Origin: an uncultured Oscillibacter sp.
GTDB taxonomy: Bacteria; Bacillota; Clostridia; Oscillospirales; Oscillospiraceae
Reading direction: 5' to 3'
NCBI GenBank assembly: GCA_900544105.1
Contig: UQUC01000031.1
Location: 1-22,947, forward strand
DNA length: 22,947 nucleotides
Part shown: piece after piece, positions 14,796 to 22,015 of the stretch
Layout of the letters: each line of letters begins with the position of its first letter
How positions within the stretch are numbered: the first letter of the stretch is position 1
Notes under the pieces: model-generated
What the model was told of the DNA's origin: nothing
The model's database searches: none
Seen by the model: the letters and a program-made list of their open reading frames with translations, nothing else
Position numbers and translations under genes: made by a program

Positions 14796-14816
14796 GTAAA
14801 CATATTAGCACACTAT
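14788..14816 (-). promoter_or_regulatory. Candidate promoter of the opine/peptide operon
   Basis: On the minus strand TATATT (14793-14788) is a good -10, with a poor -35 (ATAGTG, 14816-14811) at 17 bp. A weak -35 is normal for LysR-activated promoters. Its -10 overlaps that of the divergent LysR promoter, so the two directions should compete for polymerase. Predicted leader about 60 nt. Confidence 0.45.
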
Positions 14817-14850
14817 TGCGGAAAGCGGATATATGGGATAATTATCGTCA

Positions 14851-14895
14851 CTTATATCTATTTGATATGAGGTTTGCAGAGTGTGTACACTTTGC
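14851..14895. promoter_or_regulatory. Two adjacent inverted repeats, candidate LysR-protein binding sites
   Basis: The first (14851-14871) has 8-bp arms CTTATATC and GATATGAG (one mismatch) with a 5-bp centre. The second (14876-14895) has arms related to GCAGAGTGT and ACACTTTGC, matching at 16 of 20 positions. Their centres are about 80 and 105 bp upstream of the predicted operon start, roughly where LysR proteins bind to activate. No binding data exist; this is position plus symmetry. Confidence 0.5.
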
Positions 14896-15015
14896 TATTC
14901 TTTTGTGTTTCATAGTACTTTTTCCAGTTTTCAACAGGTTTAGTCGTTTTTTCGTATATTTATTCCCTCTGTACCCGCAGTCCCTGTGGGATCGCAGCAA
15001 CAAGGAGCACAGAGC

Positions 15016-15957
15016 ATGACATTTCTACAACTCACCTTTGCCGTGGAGGTAGCCAAAAACACCTCCATCAATAAGGCTGCTGAGCAGCTGTATACCTCCC
15101 AGAGCAATGTCAGCAACAGTATCAAGGCCTTGGAAGACGAACTTGGTATCAAAATTTTTGACCGCACAAAAAAAGGCATCTCTATTACAGAAACCGGCCG
15201 CGAGTTTCTCAGTTACGCGCAGGAGATCCTTGACAAAATGGATTTTGTAGAGGATCTGTATAAAAAGAGTCGCCTGCATCAGGAGTATTTCAGTGTATCC
15301 TCCATGCGTTCCTATTTCCTCAGTTCCCCAATCACCAAGCTGTGGTCTGAAATCGAGCACGGCTACAACGGCAACCACATCTATATCCGCTTGAAAAAGC
15401 AGTCCTTCAATGCAGTGATGGAGGATGTGCAGCACGGTCACTCTGATCTAGGTGTTGTTTTTTTAACCAAGACGCACCATCAGCGGGTTCAGCGACTATG
15501 CAGCGTTAAGGGGCTAGAATACCACGAGTTGGGTGAAAGTCACATTAGTCTAGTCATGCGGGACGACCACCCTATTCTTGATTCTGGTGATGCGCAGGAG
15601 TGCAGAGAGCACATTGCGGAATACCCCTATCTGGTGGCTGAGAGCACAGAGAGTTTCGGTCGGTTCTACGATGACTCCTCTCCTTCTATCCACCGGCTGT
15701 TTGAGGAGCCGCCCAAGTGTGTCATCTCCATTAATGACAGCGCCGGTAGTCAAGATATTGTGGCTCAAAGCAATAGTTTTTTTATCAGTTCCACTGTGTG
15801 GCAACACCCTCAGCACTATCATTTCACCTCTATTCCTCTGGCCGAAGATGAAAACAATATCCTGATGCACTACTATATCCTCCGAAAAGGTGAGCAGCAC
15901 CATCCCCTGACGGAGCTTTACATTGACGAGCTGAAAAAGATGTTCGGCAACCTTTGA
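15016..15957 (+). CDS. LysR-family transcriptional regulator
   Basis: A 313-residue LysR-type regulator: N-terminal winged helix-turn-helix (1-60; AAEQLYTSQSNVSNSIKALEDELG) and a C-terminal periplasmic-binding-like effector domain (about 90-300). I prefer the ATG at 15016, with AAGGAG eight bases upstream and a protein starting MTFLQLTFAVEV; the reading frame is open ten codons further back, but with no ribosome binding site. It is divergent from the opine-dehydrogenase operon, the classic arrangement for a LysR regulator and its target, and has its own terminator. It looks A+T-richer than the peptidase genes after it. The effector is probably the operon's substrate or an intermediate; that is inference. 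Confidence 0.92.
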   Translation: MTFLQLTFAVEVAKNTSINKAAEQLYTSQSNVSNSIKALEDELGIKIFDRTKKGISITETGREFLSYAQEILDKMDFVEDLYKKSRLHQEYFSVSSMRSYFLSSPITKLWSEIEHGYNGNHIYIRLKKQSFNAVMEDVQHGHSDLGVVFLTKTHHQRVQRLCSVKGLEYHELGESHISLVMRDDHPILDSGDAQECREHIAEYPYLVAESTESFGRFYDDSSPSIHRLFEEPPKCVISINDSAGSQDIVAQSNSFFISSTVWQHPQHYHFTSIPLAEDENNILMHYYILRKGEQHHPLTELYIDELKKMFGNL

Positions 15958-15971
15958 AAAAAGATACAGCC

Positions 15972-16008
15972 CGCCTGCATACCGGTTTCCGGTATGCAGG
16001 CGTTTTTT
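15972..16008 (+). terminator. Strong intrinsic terminator of the LysR gene
   Basis: A perfect 14-bp stem (15972-15985 with 15989-16002, loop TTT) followed directly by six Ts (16003-16008). It begins 14 bp after the LysR stop and separates this gene from the M20 pair, which has its own promoter. Confidence 0.92.
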
Positions 16009-16054
16009 CCCGCTTTCCGGGCCTTTCCGCCGGGGGGAGCGGCCCCGCAGGCAG

Positions 16055-16117
16055 CGTTCCTTATTGGGAAACGTTCCGAAAATTGTGGTTGCGTTCCGGG
16101 AAAAAGGCAAATATAAT
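16055..16117 (+). promoter_or_regulatory. Promoter of the tandem M20 genes with three CGTTCC repeats
   Basis: TTGCGT (16089-16094), a 17-bp spacer and TATAAT (16112-16117) form a near-consensus promoter. CGTTCC occurs three times on the same strand, at 16055-16060, 16072-16077 and 16092-16097 (steps of 17 and 20 bp), the last overlapping the -35. GGAA-ACG-TTCC around 16067-16077 makes a small inverted repeat with the middle copy. These could be operator half-sites for an activator or repressor. The rest of the 250-bp gap holds only a short leader hairpin. Confidence 0.6.
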
Positions 16118-16132
16118 AGCAGGGAAAAAGCG

Positions 16133-16149
16133 CGGCGGCAAAACCGCCG
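16133..16149 (+). repeat. Small G+C hairpin in the M20 leader
   Basis: CGGCGG (16133-16138) and CCGCCG (16144-16149) form a 6-bp stem in the untranslated leader, about 60 nt before the start codon and well clear of the ribosome binding site. No known riboswitch or T-box signature was recognised around it. Confidence 0.4.
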
Positions 16150-16207
16150 GACCGCAAAGCAGCTCCCTCCCAACGGCGGAGCAAACAAATGAAAAGGAGC
16201 AAACTCT

Positions 16208-17347
16208 ATGGCTTATGAATTGCCCGCACAGGCTCAGACCTACATCCGGGACCACAAGCAGGAGCTGGTGGAGCTGGTAAAAGCCCTGTGCGCCATCCCC
16301 GCCCCCTCCAATCAGGAGCAGCGCCGGGCCGCCTTCTGCAAGGATTGGCTGGAAAAGGCCGGCTGCACCGGTGTCTACATTGATGACGCGCTGAATGTGG
16401 TCTATCCCGTCAACGCAGAGAGCAGCGATCAGCTGACGCTGTTTACAGCCCATCTGGACACGGTGTTCCCGGATCTGGAGCCGCTGCCCATGGAAGAAAA
16501 GGACGGGATCCTCCACTGCCCCGGCGTCGGGGACGACACCGCCAACGCGGCGATCCTGCTGCTTCTGGCCCGCTACATCGCCCAGAAACACCTGCAGCCC
16601 AAGGACGGCTTTCTGCTGGTGTGCGACACCGGCGAGGAGGCCCTGGGCAATCTGAAGGGCATCAAACAGATCATGCAGGACTACGCCGGCCGTATCAAGG
16701 AGGCCTACATCTATGACGGCCTGTACGGCCAGGCGGTGAACTGGCCGGTGGCGGTGATCCGCTACAGGGTGAAGGTGGGGGGCCAGGGAGGCCACGCCTA
16801 TCTGAACTTCGGCAATTCCAGCGCCGTCCAGTGCGCCGCCGGCATCATCGGGGATATGTACGCCGTGGAGCTGCCGGAGGGCTGCAAGTCCTCCTACAAT
16901 GTAGGCGTGTGGAACGGCGGCGAGGTGGCCAACGCCATTGCCCAGCATTCCGAGTTTCTCATTGAAATGCGCTCCGAGCTGAAAGCCAACCTGGACTATC
17001 TGAATGACCGGTTCCTGGAAATCGTGGAAAAGCACCGGGCCGCAGACCGCTGCACCGTGGAGCTGGAGGTCATCGGCCGCCGTCCCGCCAAGGAGGGCGT
17101 GGACCAGGAGAAGCAGGCCGCCATTGATGAAAAGCTGCGGACGATCCTGAAGCAGTACTGCGGCTTTGAGCCTATCTTCCGCTCCGGCAGCGGGGACCTG
17201 AACATCCCCATGAGCATGGGGGTGCCGGGGATCGGCTTCTGCGGCTATCAGGGCAGCGGCGTCCACACCCGGGAGGAGACCCTGGTGCTGGAAAGCCTGC
17301 AGACCGGCTTTGCCGTAAATATGACCGTGCTGCTCAGCTGCCTGTAA
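16208..17347 (+). CDS. M20-family (PepT-like) peptidase, first of a tandem pair
   Basis: A 379-residue cytoplasmic M20 peptidase. Metal site: His82/Asp84 (TAHLDTVFP), Asp109 (GVGDDTAN), Glu143/Glu144 (DTGEEALG) and a C-terminal His in GVHTREE. The lid domain (about 185-295) includes GGQGGHAYLNFGNSSA, whose His is the expected lid residue. The architecture is like tripeptidase PepT, and the family includes aminopeptidases, carboxypeptidases and deacylases, so substrate is open. The ATG at 16208 has AAGGAG eight bases upstream. It is driven by the promoter at 16089-16117 and followed after 24 bp by a close paralogue. It is only distantly like the M20 enzyme in the minus-strand operon, so the region encodes two kinds of M20 enzyme plus a free lid. 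Confidence 0.9.
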   Translation: MAYELPAQAQTYIRDHKQELVELVKALCAIPAPSNQEQRRAAFCKDWLEKAGCTGVYIDDALNVVYPVNAESSDQLTLFTAHLDTVFPDLEPLPMEEKDGILHCPGVGDDTANAAILLLLARYIAQKHLQPKDGFLLVCDTGEEALGNLKGIKQIMQDYAGRIKEAYIYDGLYGQAVNWPVAVIRYRVKVGGQGGHAYLNFGNSSAVQCAAGIIGDMYAVELPEGCKSSYNVGVWNGGEVANAIAQHSEFLIEMRSELKANLDYLNDRFLEIVEKHRAADRCTVELEVIGRRPAKEGVDQEKQAAIDEKLRTILKQYCGFEPIFRSGSGDLNIPMSMGVPGIGFCGYQGSGVHTREETLVLESLQTGFAVNMTVLLSCL

Positions 17348-17371
17348 GGCAATTCGGAAAGGAGAACAACG

Positions 17372-18505
17372 ATGTATCTTTCTCAGGACGCGCTGGACTA
17401 CGTTCTCAGCGCAAAGGACGAGCTGATGGATCTGGAGCGGACGCTGTGCGCCATTCCCTCCCCCTCCCATCAGGAGCACCGCCGGGCCGCCTTCTGCAAG
17501 GATTGGCTGGAAAAGGCCGGGGCCAAGGGCGTCTATATCGATGAAGTCCAGAATGTGATCTTCCCCATCAATGCCGAAGGCAGCAGCCGCCTGACCCTCT
17601 TCGCCGCCCATATGGATACGGTGTTTCCGGACACGGAGCCCATGCCCATGCGGGAGGAGGACGGCATCCTCTATTGTCCCGGCGCCGGAGACGACACCGG
17701 CTCCGTTGCCCTGGTGCTGATGATCTCCAAGTACCTTATCTCCCGGAACATTCAGCCGGAGGACGGCTTCCTGATGGTCTGCAATACCTGCGAGGAGGTG
17801 GACCAGAGCGGCATCACCCATGTGGTGGACACCTATCAGGGCCGGCTGAAGGAAGCCTATATGATGGACGGCCTGTATAACCAGGTAGTGAACTGGCCGG
17901 TGGCCTACCAGAAATACAAGGTACATATTCACGCCCAGGGCGGCCACGCCTATCTGAACTTCGGCAATCCCAGCGCCGTGGTGTGCGCGGCATCCATGAT
18001 CAACGAGATCTATGCCCTGCCTCTGCCGGAGGGCTGCAAGTCCTCCTACAACGTGGGGCTGATCTCCGGCGGCACCACCGTCAACGCCATTCCCCAGACG
18101 GTGGATATGGCGGTGGAGCTGCGCTCTGAAATCGAAGCAAACCTCAACACCCTCCGGGGGCAGTTCCGGGAGATCGTGGAGAAGTACCGGAAGCAGGGGA
18201 CCTATGAGATCCAGGTGGAGGATGACGGCAGCCTGCCCGGCAAGGGCGATGTGGATGAAGCCCGCCAGGGCCGCATCAACGAGAAGATCCGGGCGATCTT
18301 CGGCGAATATCTGGAGGGAGACACCATTTTCCGCTCCGGCGCCGGCGATCTGAACATTCCCGCCAGCCGGGGCGTCCCCGGTGTGGGCTTCTGCGCCTAC
18401 AAGTTGGGCCGTATCCACAGCAGGGAGGAATATATTGATCTCAATAGTCTGGAAAATGCTCTGCGGGCTTCTCTGGCTGTAGTCCTCAGCTGCGTAAATG
18501 ATTGA
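17372..18505 (+). CDS. M20-family (PepT-like) peptidase, second of a tandem pair
   Basis: A 377-residue paralogue of the gene before it, with the same plan: His80/Asp82 (AAHMDTVFP), Asp107 (GAGDDTGS), Glu141/Glu142 (NTCEEVDQ) and a C-terminal His in GRIHSREE. The residues before the catalytic Glu pair differ (NTC here, DTG in the first copy), which may change activity or substrate. The ATG at 17372 has AAAGGAG upstream and the gene is followed by a terminator. Blocks of DNA identical to the first copy (for example 17480-17520 = 16322-16362, 41 bp) show recent duplication or gene conversion. The two proteins could form a heterodimer, since M20 enzymes dimerise through the lid. Confidence 0.9.
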   Translation: MYLSQDALDYVLSAKDELMDLERTLCAIPSPSHQEHRRAAFCKDWLEKAGAKGVYIDEVQNVIFPINAEGSSRLTLFAAHMDTVFPDTEPMPMREEDGILYCPGAGDDTGSVALVLMISKYLISRNIQPEDGFLMVCNTCEEVDQSGITHVVDTYQGRLKEAYMMDGLYNQVVNWPVAYQKYKVHIHAQGGHAYLNFGNPSAVVCAASMINEIYALPLPEGCKSSYNVGLISGGTTVNAIPQTVDMAVELRSEIEANLNTLRGQFREIVEKYRKQGTYEIQVEDDGSLPGKGDVDEARQGRINEKIRAIFGEYLEGDTIFRSGAGDLNIPASRGVPGVGFCAYKLGRIHSREEYIDLNSLENALRASLAVVLSCVND

Positions 18506-18583
18506 CTGGCATTCTCTTCAAAATCTATTAATGTGCAATAAATACCCCTTGGCAAATCCTAAGCTCATCAAGATAAGCAATAC

Positions 18584-18618
18584 CCGGACCGCCCGTTGGC
18601 GGTCCGGAATATTTTTAG
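18584..18618 (+). terminator. Intrinsic terminator after the M20 pair
   Basis: CCGGACCGCC (18584-18593) pairs perfectly with GGCGGTCCGG (18598-18607) around CGTT, followed by AATATTTTTA. It ends the transcript of the two peptidase genes about 80 bp past their last stop. Confidence 0.88.
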
Positions 18619-18907
18619 AAGGAATCAGAAAGCACTTGGCAATTTGAAAAGTAGCTGCTTCGCCTTGAGGAAGATTTCAAGGAGCCCCCGCCGATAAGAA
18701 GCTGCCTGAACACCCTGGGAAGAGAGCTTTTGGATACCACATCTACAGAATATCAGCCCCGCGCGAAACCGTATCGTTGGAGGTTCTCCATAGCGATCCT
18801 GCGGAGATCCAGCGCAGCGAATGGTGTGAAGCACGCTCCATGCTTGAAAATGCAGAGTATTCGCCGCCAAGCTGCCGGGCTTTGCAGAAGCCAGCACACA
18901 AAACACA
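18619..18907. other. Stretch of ~290 bp between terminators, no assignable gene
   Basis: No frame here has a convincing start and ribosome binding site. One plus-strand frame (about 18762-18900) reads protein-like (EVLHSDPAEIQRSEW, then ARSMLENAEY) but has no start signal and runs into the next terminator; it may be a relic of a gene I cannot name. Otherwise nothing was seen. The stretch separates the peptidase locus from the surface-protein locus. Confidence 0.4.
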
Positions 18908-18938
18908 GAACACCGGCCTCTTTCCGGGGCCGGTGTTC
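18908..18938 (-). terminator. Hairpin terminator after the SLH protein gene
   Basis: GAACACCGGCC (18908-18918) pairs perfectly with GGCCGGTGTTC (18928-18938). It lies eight bases past the SLH stop on the minus strand, followed by TGTGTTTTGTG, a loose U-rich tail. It is probably the end of the minus-strand transcript. Confidence 0.7.
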
Positions 18939-18946
18939 TTGCAAGG

Positions 18947-21661
18947 TTACTTGCTGTACGCTCTGTACAAGAAGGTGACGATCTGGGCCCGGGTGCAGCC
19001 GTTGCTGGGGCTGAACGTGGCGTCCGTTGTGCCGTTGGTCACGCCGTTTTCCACGGCCCAGGCCACAGCTTCGGCGTAGAAGTCGCCGGCTGCCACGTCG
19101 GTGAAGCCGTTCACCGTAGTGGGGGCGGTGCCCATCGTGCGATACAGGAAGGTCACGCTCTGGCTGCGGGTGCAGGTGCTGTTGACGCCGAAGGTGCCGT
19201 CGGCAAAGCCGTTGGTCACGCCGTTTTCAATGGCCCATGCCACCGCGTCATAGCAGTAGCGGCCGGGGAGCACATCGGTGGGAACCTTGGCCGTACCCTT
19301 GGGGGCGGGAGAACCTGCGGCACGCCACAGGAAGGTCACGATCTGGCCACGGGTGCAGGGGTCGTTGGAGCCGAACAGACCGTTGGCCTTGCCGTTGGTG
19401 ATGCCCTTCTTCACAGCCCATTCCACTGCCTTGGCATAATAAGCGTTGGCGGGAACGTCCGCAAAGATGGAAGCCGCCTGCTCCTCGACAAACTCAGCGG
19501 AAACAGTGACCTTGCTGCTGGGCATGGTGAAGGTATATTTGCCGTCACCCTTGTCGGTGAGTTTCAGCTCATTGCCCTTGCTGTCCAGCACGGTGACGGA
19601 GCCGACCTCGTAGCCGCTGTCAGGCTTGACGGTGATGGTCACCCGGTCGCCCTTGGAGGCGTTCTTGGGGCTGACGGTCACATCGCCGTTCTTCGTGCTG
19701 GGGGCGGACACGGCGTAGCTGCTACCGGAACTGGAGGAAGAGCCGCTGGAGTTGGACCGCCAGTTGACGGTCACGGTCACATTTCCAGCAGGCATCGTGA
19801 ATTCGATTCCTCTCTGTTCACTCTCTACGCCCTCTGCATTCCAGGTCAGAGCATCCTCGCTGATCCCCTCCAGCGTCAGACTCCGCAGGGTATAGCCGTC
19901 CCGCTTGCCGATCTGGAGACCGACCGTATCCCCAGCGGCGTACTTTGCGGTGAAGGTCTCGCCGGGGGTGATCCCCATGGCTCCGCCGTAAAGGCCATAG
20001 GCGGTGACGGTATATGCTTCTGCCCATTTGGCGTAAAAGGTTTTGTCACCCGTGTCGGTGGCAGTGATGGCCGTCACCGGAGAACCGGAAAAATTAGCAT
20101 CCTCGTACCAGCCCTTGAAAAGATAGCCCTCCCGGGTGATGTCGGCAGCCGTCGGCAGCACCGCGCCCGTACCCCTGACATAGCCGGTCACAGTTTTCCC
20201 GTCGGCGATCGTACCTTCGTTGGGGTTCAGCGTTACCGTGTATGTCGGCTCCATCACTGTGACGGTGCAGCTGGCGGAGGGCTTCTCGCCGCCTTCAGCC
20301 GCGACCGCAGCCGTAGCCGTGATCGTCGCTTCGCCGGCGCCCACGGCGGTGACGGTGCCGTTCTCGTCCACCGTGGCCACGGCTGTGTTGCTGGAGGCCC
20401 ACGTCACGCTCTGGGAGGCCTCGGACGGTTCGACTGTGGCGGTGAGCGTCCCGCTGTTGCCGTTGACCAGTGCAAGGGTGTCTTTGCTCAGCGTCACGCC
20501 GGTGGTGGGGATGTCCTCATAGTTGGCGGTGAAATAGATGTCGTTGCCCTTGATGTTCTCCGGGTCCGGTATTATGACTTTGGCGTTAGCATCACGGGCT
20601 GTGGTATTGTCCGCAAAGCTCATTTCCACTTGCTGGCCAGCTTTGTCCACGCATTCCCATGTCCAGTGTGTAAACCGCTTTCCTGCCTCCGGTGCCTTTG
20701 CGGAGATAGTGATCACGTCGCCCTTCATAAATTTTCTATCATAAGTTGCTACGGTCTCATTGAGATACTTCGGCGTACCGGAGTTATTTCTAAACAACAC
20801 CCAGACGTATGACCCTGTGCGGTAGATCGTGATTGCTTCGCCGGTATCCGTAGTGCCCGTATTCTCGGCACAGGGTGTTGTATGGTGCCTATGCAGGTAA
20901 TTAGCGCCTGTATTCCATTTGACCGTCATTTCCTTCACACGATGCAGATAGGTATATACATTCCCGTTTCCCAGCCGGATCGCGGGGCCGCCGGTGCTGC
21001 TGGCATCGATCATGATCTTACCGCTGGTGTTGATGGTCAGGTTTCCCATAATGGGCACCAGACAGAAGGGGTTCTGCGTTTGCTCGACCCCGCTCCGCAG
21101 GGTCACGTTCGCGTCATCCTGAATGGCAACACCGCAGTTACCCGTACCGCCGCCTTTCAGTGCGCAGATCCCTCTCTCAGTTGTCTCCGACACAACATTG
21201 GCACTGCCGCCGATGATGAAATTGACCCTTTTGACAATTTCAATGCCGTTGACCTGCAAGCGCGCACCTGAATCGCCTGTAACAGTGAACGTCATGTAGT
21301 TGCCGGGGCTGTCGAGACTGGACTGATCCTCGGAGGTTACTGTCAGGCCGTAGCCGGAGCTGCTGTTTTTAATTGTATTATTGCCCACCAGCTTCAGGGT
21401 GAAGTTCTGGCTTTTGTTCCCCACCACCTCAATCCTGCCGCCGTTGTAGTTCGCCAGCGTCAGGGTCGCACTGTCGGCGTCATAGCTCCAGCCGTTGCCA
21501 CGATTGTTTGTACTGATATTCTGATTTTCATTACCGCCGATGGCGGTAATGCAGGGTGGAGTATTCGCCGCCAGCGCCGCTGCGGGCAGCAGGGTCAGGC
21601 ACAGCAGCAGGGCCAAAAAGATACTGATGCTCCGCCGCCAAATGATTTGTTTTTTCTTCAT
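18947..21661 (-). CDS. Secreted SLH-domain surface protein with Ig-like and InlB-type repeats
   Basis: A 904-residue exported protein. It has a signal peptide (1-31, MKKKQIIWRRSISIFLALLL to ALAA) and then an N-terminal repetitive beta-rich region (about 35-330) with GGNEN, GNNTIKN, and GGSANV motifs like right-handed beta-helix or carbohydrate-binding surface domains. Next come a bacterial Ig-like BID_2 domain (about 385-470; VTWASSNTAVATVDENGTVT), an InlB/Listeria-Bacteroides repeat (GYLFKGWYEDANFSG), a Ser-rich linker and a second beta domain. Three SLH domains (about 730-904; each with FADV/FTDV and CTR.Q.VTFL) anchor it non-covalently to wall polymers. I chose the ATG at 21661, with AGGAGGA nine bases upstream, over the upstream open frame because only this start begins a signal peptide. 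It lies 29 bp after the DUF2442 gene. Role: adhesion, glycan binding or wall structure. Confidence 0.87.
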   Translation of the reverse strand: MKKKQIIWRRSISIFLALLLCLTLLPAAALAANTPPCITAIGGNENQNISTNNRGNGWSYDADSATLTLANYNGGRIEVVGNKSQNFTLKLVGNNTIKNSSSGYGLTVTSEDQSSLDSPGNYMTFTVTGDSGARLQVNGIEIVKRVNFIIGGSANVVSETTERGICALKGGGTGNCGVAIQDDANVTLRSGVEQTQNPFCLVPIMGNLTINTSGKIMIDASSTGGPAIRLGNGNVYTYLHRVKEMTVKWNTGANYLHRHHTTPCAENTGTTDTGEAITIYRTGSYVWVLFRNNSGTPKYLNETVATYDRKFMKGDVITISAKAPEAGKRFTHWTWECVDKAGQQVEMSFADNTTARDANAKVIIPDPENIKGNDIYFTANYEDIPTTGVTLSKDTLALVNGNSGTLTATVEPSEASQSVTWASSNTAVATVDENGTVTAVGAGEATITATAAVAAEGGEKPSASCTVTVMEPTYTVTLNPNEGTIADGKTVTGYVRGTGAVLPTAADITREGYLFKGWYEDANFSGSPVTAITATDTGDKTFYAKWAEAYTVTAYGLYGGAMGITPGETFTAKYAAGDTVGLQIGKRDGYTLRSLTLEGISEDALTWNAEGVESEQRGIEFTMPAGNVTVTVNWRSNSSGSSSSSGSSYAVSAPSTKNGDVTVSPKNASKGDRVTITVKPDSGYEVGSVTVLDSKGNELKLTDKGDGKYTFTMPSSKVTVSAEFVEEQAASIFADVPANAYYAKAVEWAVKKGITNGKANGLFGSNDPCTRGQIVTFLWRAAGSPAPKGTAKVPTDVLPGRYCYDAVAWAIENGVTNGFADGTFGVNSTCTRSQSVTFLYRTMGTAPTTVNGFTDVAAGDFYAEAVAWAVENGVTNGTTDATFSPSNGCTRAQIVTFLYRAYSK

Positions 21662-21690
21662 ACAGATGACTCCTCCTGTTCTTTTCTGTG

Positions 21691-21930
21691 TCAGCATTCC
21701 TGTTCGGCCATGGTCAATATCTCGTCGTGGCTCAGCTCCACATCGCCAAAGCGGACAAAAATGCCGTTGGTCACAGCGCTGTTCCACACCCGTGAATCCG
21801 CCAGCGGGCGAAACCGGATCTTGTCCAGATGAGGCTTCATGTCCAGCAAAAGCCGACTACCGGACACAAAATCCACCTGCAAAACATGGTTGGGCAGCGG
21901 CGTGACGGCTGTAAGATACCTTCGGTTCAA
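21691..21930 (-). CDS. DUF2442-family small protein (TTG start)
   Basis: A 79-residue protein of the DUF2442 family (LNRRYLTAVTPLPNHVLQVDF; later GIFVRFGDVELSHDEILTMAE), a full-length single domain. The only start with a ribosome binding site is TTG at 21930, eight bases after AAGGAGGG; an ATG far upstream (22044) lies inside the regulator gene and before a terminator, so I reject it. DUF2442 proteins are often encoded beside DUF4160 and have been suggested to be antitoxin- or DNA-binding-like, but no DUF4160 partner is present. It precedes the SLH gene by 29 bp and is likely co-transcribed with it. Function unknown. Confidence 0.7.
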   Translation of the reverse strand: MNRRYLTAVTPLPNHVLQVDFVSGSRLLLDMKPHLDKIRFRPLADSRVWNSAVTNGIFVRFGDVELSHDEILTMAEQEC

Positions 21931-21949
21931 GTGCGTGCCCTCCTTTCCG

Positions 21950-21989
21950 CGAAAATAAAAATCCACCGTACAAATATTGTACGGTGGAT
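21950..21989 (-). terminator. Perfect hairpin terminator after the LuxR-type gene
   Basis: ATCCACCGTACAA (21961-21973) and TTGTACGGTGGAT (21977-21989) are exact complements with a 3-nt loop. On the minus strand TTTTATTTTC follows, a good U-tract. It begins 26 bp after the regulator's stop codon. It lies immediately before the DUF2442 ribosome binding site, so the downstream genes need read-through or a promoter I could not identify. Confidence 0.8.
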
Positions 21990-22015
21990 GCGATGGGATA
22001 ACCATTAACCAAAGG

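Noticed and set aside
16118..16207. Riboswitch or T-box in the leader of the M20 genes
   Set aside because: Only one short stem is visible, with no T-box bulge sequence or other known aptamer motif.
16061..18418. Very long open frame (785 codons) antisense to both M20 peptidase genes
   Set aside because: It lies entirely opposite two well-supported enzymes, is rich in His/Gly/Ala/Val as expected from reading G+C-rich codons backwards, and matches no family. It is a shadow of the codon bias.
21662..21787. N-terminal extension of the SLH protein from a GTG at 21787
   Set aside because: It overlaps the end of the DUF2442 gene and would bury the signal peptide; the ATG at 21661 has its own AGGAGGA site.
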